A stretch of 64,000 nucleotides of DNA. It comes from Desmodesmus armatus. Lineage: Eukaryota; Chlorophyta; Chlorophyceae; Sphaeropleales; Scenedesmaceae. Positions 57,701 through 64,000 of the stretch are shown here, piece after piece (position 1 is the stretch's first letter; each line of letters starts with the position of its first letter). Below the pieces are notes generated by a model, which was not told the origin of the DNA, searched no databases, and worked only from the letters and a program-made list of their open reading frames with translations. The DNA is taken from assembly GCA_007449985.2 (NCBI GenBank), contig VIIQ02000555.1, positions 1,054,001 through 1,118,000 of the forward strand, in the 5' to 3' direction. Both the position numbers and the translations under genes were made by a program.

Positions 57701-59376
57701 GGACCGCATCGCTGGCTGCTCCCAGCTGAATGTTTGAAAATTTGCTGTTGACAAATTCTGCCTGTTGGATAAACTGGGACATAACTACAAACCCTCCATA
57801 CGTGAGCCGCGCATCATTGACCTCGCAGTTGTCCACCGTGACCTTCTCCACCTGAAGAGCTGCTAGCATGCCTGCTTTGATATTGACAAACCGACAGCGC
57901 TGCATGGTTAGATTCTTTGTAGACATGCGACCCGTGTACACCATGTTTGTGTGGATGAGATCGAGGCTGTGACCCAGGGCATCTTGGATGTTGGAGAATG
58001 TGCTGTCACGCACAATGACCGTATCCTCGTTGCTGCCGGTGGCGAGGCATAGCATATGCAAGCGGAGGCCCGGGCCGGAACTCTGGGGGGCACTGGTGGT
58101 GATGTTGTCAAAAGTCGTATTCAAAATCTCCACATGGCCTGGCCAGAAGACGGTGTACATGTTACCCAACTCGAGGAGGCAACCACGCCCAGTTGCTTCC
58201 ACAACAGGTGTGGTAAAGTCCACAAAACCTAGAGACTTACCCCTTAAAGCAAGGTCTGTGTTGCTGAAGGTGCAGTTCTGAATACGCACATAGCTTGCCC
58301 ACTTGCCTTGCAAAGCAGCGCTTTCCTCTGGTGTCTGGCTTTTGGGGCGTGGCACAGCTGAATTCATCGTCGTCTTGTCTTGATTTCCCGGGGGGAATTC
58401 AGCCACGAGTGGTGCAAGACCCTGAATGACACTATCGGCCAGTGTGAGGTTGACCAATCCATAGATTTGAAACATCTGCTTTTGAACCTTGTAACCCCAG
58501 TCTCCAATCAAGGGTGGCAGCAAGGGCTCCAGGCCCTTGACATTGGCTGTCAGCACCAGATGCTGTACGTTGTTGAGGGCTCCGTCAAAAGCCATAAGGG
58601 GCAGTCTCCTTGCAGATGTTGGCTTCACAATCTGGACCCCTGTACATGGCACTCAAACAGGGCCAGTCAGTACACACGTAGTGGATGTTTTGATGACTTT
58701 CAGGTTTACAGTGCAGGCCCGGGGCATGTTCTCCAAGAACATGCCCTGCGGCAATGATTGGGGCCGCCTGGCAACTGTTGCTTGTAGCCAGTCTCTAGGG
58801 CAGCAGTGCCAATCTGCCGTGGCTTTGTAGCTGTACGTGCTGATGTAGCTGTATGGCGCCTATCAATCATGCCAAACAAGGCAGTTCGCCCAGCTACAGC
58901 CAGCTACATGCTTGCCCTGAGGGGTGGGGCTGTACCTGGCCCAGCAATCAGCTTCTTCTCACGAGTGATCACTGCGGTTGGGACTGGGCCAAGCTGTCGA
59001 GGGAGCACCCCAAAAAGTAGTTTCTGCTCACAGACTGCGTATGGTGTGCTGACAGCCTACAGGACTCACCCTCCAAGACACCATCCTGCAGCTTAGCTGC
59101 CAACCAGTCTGTCACTTGCCAGGTAAGCACACGACGGCAACCACCACACTTCACGCTGAAAACGTTGTCATTCTGGCGTCCTGGCACGTTGATGAGGTCA
59201 ATGAAGCACTTCGCTTGTGGGCAGGACTCAGAGCTAGCCTGAGTTGCTGTTGTCGTAGTTGCTGACACTTCCCCGCTCAATAACAGAAGCAGCAACGCAA
59301 AAAGCCACATGGTGCGTTGTCTGAGAGCTTTTGGGAGCAACAGCTTGCCCGCATGCGTTTGCATCGCGTTCGTCAT
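51775..59376 (-). CDS. Giant Pmp-repeat, cysteine-rich, multi-pass membrane protein (probable frameshift)
   Basis: Nine minus-strand exons: 59376-59070, 58639-56332, 56154-55914, 55686-55335, 55128-54938, 54603-54356, 54051-53226, 52979-52760 and 52243-51775, about 1,720 residues. A signal peptide (LFALLLLLLSGEVSA) starts it. Residues 100-1070 look like a right-handed beta-helix with Pmp-type motifs, pairs of GGA-x and FxxN: FSRNSAGGSGGAVAIE, FMRNSASGSGGALAF, FTNNMAISGGATAY, YNDNTASQSGGAVRA. Two Cys-rich blocks follow (CRACSANTYGRNGQCLKC and NGYEGHLCASCGPNKSRT), then about nine membrane helices over residues 1240-1700. This layout is found in uncharacterised algal surface proteins; a sensor or channel-like role is a guess. 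In exon 8 the frame that begins the exon (CYGVWHTRFALAFGLP) does not reach the conserved-looking WAWKRKQLQEDHYRETYAFL, which needs one extra base. Either a one-base loss or an error has occurred. Confidence 0.72.
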
Positions 59377-59777
59377 GGCATGTCCCTCACTTGCCCACTG
59401 CCTGCCTACGGCTATGTCCGATCCAATCTATTGGTCCTTATCCGGCCTTGTCACTGGCGCTCCCCTTAAATGCCGTCAGAGGGAGACAGACGGACCTTCC
59501 ACCGCCCTGCCTAAGTGTGACCTCAACCTGACAGAAACCTCCAACACAACCAGCTCCGCATCTCTATCTGGCTTGGTCAACAGTAGTATCAGCTCTGCAT
59601 GACTTCTTGCTGCTGGGCAATAGATGAAGTGTGCACTCAAACAGTCCTATGGCTGGCCCGCTGAGCTGTGTGTGCTTCAAGAGCTGCAATCGACCATGTG
59701 AAGGCCATTGATACCTCGCTGTTGCCTGTCGTGCTTATGTTATGGCCACCCAAGGGACAGAACGGTCTCTGACTGGC
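59377..59777. other. Gap upstream of the large membrane-protein gene
   Basis: About 400 bases between two minus-strand genes, holding the promoter of the Pmp-type gene and the 3' flank of the next gene. I see no further gene and no distinct motif. Confidence 0.4.
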
Positions 59778-60966
59778 TTATGAAACAAGTTGTGCAGTTT
59801 TGCACACGGTGACAGCTGTCCTGCAGGACAGGGCAGCGCTTGATGCGTACTGCCCTTCACCTTCCTCCTGCCTTTTTGCAATGATAGCGGTGATCTCCTG
59901 TGCGTTTTGGGCAGTTATCAAGGAGGCTGATAACACTGGTTGAGGGCAAAGCTTCCACAAGTCCCACCACGGAGTGACTGGTGTCACGCAACTGCATAGC
60001 TTGCCGCAAGGGCGACAGTGTCGCCCTTGCACAATCATGATAATGTAAGCTGCCATACTCGTAGGCCCTATAGATGCACATGGGCACTATTGCTGCTGCC
60101 CCTTCCTTTCCGAGCACCTCAGCTTCCCACCACTGACCAGCGCACCATCAAGCCCTGCAGTGCAGCACCAGTTACACACATGCAGGGTTGAGCAGCACAG
60201 TCAGCTGGTGGTGGTGCTCGTGGGGAAGCCAAAGTTGGGCAGGTCACGGTGGCATTTTTGTGTCCTTAGTCTTCAAGGCCCTCCTGGCACATGCCAGGGG
60301 CTGCAAGCAGTCCATACATGCTCTCAGCTGGAACCTTGGACCTGCTCCCACCCACTGCGCACTGACCTGTTGCGGAGCCGGACGTGCCAATCTTCTCGTT
60401 CAAACTGCTGCCTTTGACTGTGTTGGTGGCCCTCAGTGTGGCTATCGCAATGTCAATGTCTTTTGTCAGGTAGAAGCGTCTGCTGTACACCTGCAGGCAA
60501 CAGTCCAGCACTGCTGAGCAGAGCCCAGCTCATGTTGCTGTTGTGTGGGAGCAGTGTGCAGGTGGCTGCCCCATGGGTTGAGGCCTGGGGAGTGAGTCAA
60601 GCGGTACAGGCAAGGTTGTGTTGTGGATGACATGCCAGCCGGCTCCTCCTGCAGGACAAGCCAGCAATGCCGCACCTGGGGCTGCTCCAGCACGGGTGTG
60701 ACAATCTGTGCCTGGTGACCTAGCCGAAGCACTGTGCCAGTGAGGGGGTCCCTGATGCTTGCGTGGTGGTTGGGCCCTGAACCATCTGGGACTGTCAGTG
60801 TGGCACCGCTGATGGGGCTGGCAACCTTCAGCAGGCCAGACCTTTCCAGCTCCAACTGCCCCAAGGTCTTCCCAAAGAACAGTGGCCTGCTGCCAAAACT
60901 ACCGGTGCCCTTGAATGTGTCCACCCCCAGGGTGGCATGCTGTGGCTGCTGCTCCTGCTGGCGCAT
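59778..60966 (-). CDS. Unrecognised 190-residue protein
   Basis: Three minus-strand exons close in phase: 60966-60676, 60490-60367 and 59935-59778. The start ATG opens MRQQEQQPQHATLGVDTFKG, and the conserved-looking body reads GSRPLFFGKTLGQLELERSG, PISGATLTVPDGSG, DPLTGTVLRLGHQ and SRRFYLTKDIDIAIATLRAT. The end is probably helical (ITAQNAQEITAIIAKRQEE) before a short Cys-containing tail. There is no signal peptide, membrane helix or known motif. Composition is clean of triplet repeats, and all junctions agree in phase, which supports real coding. Size and style recall small axonemal proteins, but I have no family evidence for that. It is divergent from the WW-domain gene. Confidence 0.6.
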
Positions 60967-61410
60967 TGTCGGGTCTACTGTGTATGTTGGCCTGCTGCTG
61001 CTGGCCCAGCACAAAATGCAGGCTGGAGTGTCAGCGGCTTGGCAGCCAAAGTCAAAATCAAAAATGAGTGTTGGTTGTCTTTTGGGTGTGTTTGTTGGGG
61101 TTATACGACAACTCAGGAAGGGTATGGGCTGTAGCTTGCAAAGTTTTCAGAGGTGGAACGGGCAGCAAATGGCTGAAGTAATTCAGCAACAAGAAACGAA
61201 ATGATACTGTCTCTTGAGAGTGGCTCAACACACAATTCCTTGGCCCATGTCAGCGGTTTCAAACTAAACCCCATGCTTCTGCTGTAAGCACTGAAGCTGT
61301 TGCCAAGGAATGTGTGCTGGCTGCTGATTGGTGGTGAAGACTTAACCTGCGCCCGCTTCTCTGGACGCCGGCCACAGAACAGAACAGAACAGAACAGTAA
61401 CAGTGGATCT
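60967..61410. promoter_or_regulatory. Divergent promoter region with AGAAC repeat
   Basis: This 444-base gap lies between two start codons pointing apart, so it should hold both promoters. AGAAC/AGAACAG words repeat in tandem at about 61376-61396, just upstream of the plus-strand ATG. No TATA box is evident. Confidence 0.4.
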
Positions 61411-64000
61411 ATGAGCAGCACAGCAGTGGCTGGCATATCTCCCTACGTCCGTTTGCCCAAAGGAGCAACTGGATTTGACCGTATCGAAGGTGGGTAGGGC
61501 TCCCAGGCATTTCCAGTGATGTTCGGCTCCCACAACAGTGCTGACAGCTTGTTCCCTGCTTTTGCACCAGGTCTGCGAGCTGCGGCTGCAGCTGCCTTGA
61601 AGGCCCTTGCAGAGTCTGGAAGGTCGACAGTACTGTTTGAGGACACGCCTGATGCAGAGCCGGATGCAGGTGCGTTGAGGCTGGCCACCCCAACCCACAT
61701 GTTCTGCAGCAGCGCACCACCCCACAGCAGCTCGGTTGCATGCAACAGACCCCAAGCCCTCATGCAGAATGTTCTTGCTTTCATCACAGACGAGGACGTG
61801 TCGGAGGCAGACAAGGATGCTGACAGGGAGCAGTCAGGCGCTGCCAAGGCAGTGTCTTCACCCAAGTTGGCGGGTTCTCCAAGAGGAGACAACCCCTTGG
61901 CCGCGTTCCTCGGCAGCTACAGGTGGGCCGTATGACTTGATGGCTTGTGTGCTGGCAACCTTGCGAAGCTTGATCACCTTGCAGAGCCTGATGTGCAGCA
62001 GCAAAGGACAGTCCTGCTGCTGCAGTTGATGTGCACAAGGGGCTGTGACGCTCACGCTGTCTGCCGCAGCAGTTGGCTTGCATCATCACACGTGCTGATG
62101 CCGTGCTGCCATCGCATCTGCTGCAGTGATGATGAGTCTGCTGGCAGTGAAGATTCAGGGCAGGATGCTGCTGCCAAAGCACAGACAGCAGCCCCAGCAG
62201 CAGCTGGCAGCCACATGGATGAGGAGGTGGGTACACACATGAAGGGTGGTCTGGGATCAGTCAGAAACGGACTTTCATCCCCTTCACCTCCTCACCATAG
62301 CCTACGCAACATGTGCCCTGCGTGAGAGTGCTGTTGTATGCATCTTGATTCTCTGCCTCTTGTCCATAGACCACACCACAGAATGGGGTTCAACTCTGTG
62401 CCCGGCTGTGCCCGCTTGCTGTTGCTGTGCAGCTGAGCAAGTTCATGCAGGAACTGGAGTCAAGCGGGTTGCTTGATGAAGCTGATGCGCTGGACGGGGA
62501 AGCAGCAGCAGCAGCAGCAGGGGGCCCAGATGCTGGAATTTCAGCTGGCACGTCACCATCAGGATCGGCTGCCGCAAGCGCTCCTGCAGCAGCAGACGCT
62601 GATGCGCCAAGCGTCGCTGCTGCCGTTGCAGGCGGTGATGCAGCTGCAGCACCAGCAGCGGGAGATACTCCGGCAGAAGAGCAGCAGGGCCCAGCAGAGC
62701 AGCGGACGTTGGGTATGCTTGCAGCAGCTCCTGACTGGGCCAAGGTGCTGGACACTGGCAGCGGCCGGGTGTACTTCTGGAACATGAGCACCAATGAGGT
62801 CCTCTGGGAGCCACCAGAGGGCATTGATGGGGACGCCCTGCTGCCAGCTGCCAGCGAGGGCACGGCCACAGCAGCAGCAGCAGCAGCAGACGCAGACACG
62901 CCAGCTGACAGTGAGATGGTGGGAGTGTCGGAAGCTGCTGATGCTGGTGCTGCTGACGCTGCTGCTGTTGCAGCTGCTGCTGAGCAAGCAGCTGCTGCCC
63001 TGGCTGACGCTGCTGCAGACAAGCAGCAGGTGCTTGAAACTACTGCAGCGGCGTCAGGTGAGCAAGCTGACACTCACACAGCCACAGAACAGCTCCCAGC
63101 AACAGCAGCAGCAGGCAGCCCAGAGCAGCAGCAGGACAGCGATGACAGCGAAGGCTTTGACCCGGATGCAGCCCCCATCGTGGTTGATGTAGCAGCAGGA
63201 GTGGCTGGCCAGAGCCACAGCGACAGTCTTGCGGGTCAGGGTGGTGGGCAGGTGCCAGTACCCCAGCAGGACATTCCCCCAGTGTTCAGGACGCTGCTGG
63301 CTGAGCTGCAGGCAGTGGCAGAGGTGCAGCAGCACCTGCAGCAGCTGCCGGCGGCAGTCAAGCTGCTGCTGCGGCTGCAGGTGCTGCAGGAGCAGTGGGC
63401 TGTCTTTGCAGCGCAGCAGCAGGCAGCAGCAGTAGGAGACCAGCAGGGGCCTTTCAGTTGGAGCGATTTCGAGCAGTACATAAAGCAGCAGCTGCAGCAG
63501 GCGGCCCAGCAGCTGCAGCCATCGTTACATGCCGTGCAGCAGCAGTCTCAGCTGGAGGCTGCTGCTGCTGACGAGGATGGCGTTGTAGCAGGGGAGGGTC
63601 CACCCACCTCTCCGCAGCAGCAAGCACAGCAGAATGATGGCGATGACAGTACAGCAGCAGCAGTGTCGGCACCAGCAGCAACAGCAGCAGTGGCTGATGA
63701 CGCAGAGGAGGGTGAAGTAGCACCCTCATCGCCATCTTCTGGGGATGAAGGGGAGGACATGGAGATGGATATGGAGCCCAGCCCCAAGCCCAAACAGCCC
63801 TCAGCAGCCCCAGCACAGCGCAGCCAGCAGCAGCAGCAGCAGCGGCCGCCCCGCGACCACCGGCGAGGGGGGTACCATGCACCCCCAGGTGGTGGCGTCT
63901 ATGCCAGCACCATGCACATGCCGCAGTGGGCCCGGCCTGACCACCACTACAGCTTTGCCGGCCACGACCCGCATGCAGCGGCAGCGTACCATGCTGCTGC
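61411..64000 (+). CDS. FNBP4-like WW-domain protein, N-terminal part
   Basis: Exons 61411-61489, 61571-61669, 61790-61922, 62127-62226 and 62433 to the window end stay in phase and remain open. The intron between 61669 and 61790 is a multiple of three without a stop, so it might be retained. The WW domain is WAKVLDTGSGRVYFWN followed by MSTNEVLWEPPEG: both Trp residues, the aromatic YFW strand and the closing Pro are present. Upstream, the order NPLAAFLGSY, an acidic SDDESAGSED, and LSKFMQELESSGLLDE resembles formin-binding protein 4, a splicing-associated WW protein. The rest is poly-Ala, poly-Gln and acidic, with a Leu-rich coiled-coil-like stretch (LLAELQAVAEVQQHLQQL). A second WW domain, expected in that family, would lie beyond the window. 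Confidence 0.75.

Noticed and set aside
62390..63073. Minus-strand 227-codon Ala/Ser-rich frame
   Set aside because: It is the mirror of the triplet-rich exon of the WW-domain gene; CAG/GCA runs leave several frames open on both strands.

Overview
The window reads as nuclear DNA of a green alga, probably a chlorophycean. The genes are dense in introns, with GT-AG borders and many TGCAG acceptors. Exons are rich in CAG/GCA triplets coding for poly-Gln and poly-Ala. TGTAA, the green-algal poly(A) signal, follows two genes, and one gene encodes a protein with a plastid and thylakoid-lumen type leader. A TMEM138-like ciliary membrane protein suggests a lineage that can still make flagella. I cannot name a species.

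Layout from left to right. 131-1908: 3' part of NMD3 (60S ribosome export). 2192-13694: a 21-exon gene for a 1,598-residue LEA-like repeat protein with a lumen-type signal; its exons belong to a few repeated families. 13.7-17.3 kb: poor in ordinary genes, holding two intronless reading frames of unknown origin. 17360-19888: Golgi-type DXD glycosyltransferase. 22232-23369 (minus): unrecognised 194-residue protein. 23869-25474 (minus): pyridoxamine-phosphate-oxidase-like flavoprotein, divergent from 25910-30839, a protein with two FYRN/FYRC modules. 31230-32201 (minus): TMEM138-like protein. 32.2-34.1 kb: no protein gene, but a tRNA-like fold and a striking run of hairpins. 34147-37414 (minus): Bin3/MePCE-type RNA cap methyltransferase, divergent from 37987-40065, a Derlin. 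40902-45070 (minus): SQS1-like G-patch/R3H protein. 47179-50064 (minus): secreted protein with an Ala-Pro linker and an in-frame TGA. 51775-59376 (minus): very large Pmp-repeat, cysteine-rich, multi-pass membrane protein with a probable frameshift. 59778-60966 (minus): unrecognised 190-residue protein, divergent from 61411 to the window end, a WW-domain protein resembling FNBP4.

Most of these are ordinary eukaryotic housekeeping genes (ribosome export, RNA capping, splicing factors, ER quality control, glycosylation) with no sign of a shared pathway. The least ordinary parts are the exon-multiplied lumenal repeat protein, the double FYR protein that still shows its exon-by-exon duplication, the hairpin cluster at 33.0-33.55 kb, and the Pmp-type membrane protein. 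All exon borders were set by reading splice sites and checking that the phases close; none is confirmed by transcripts.
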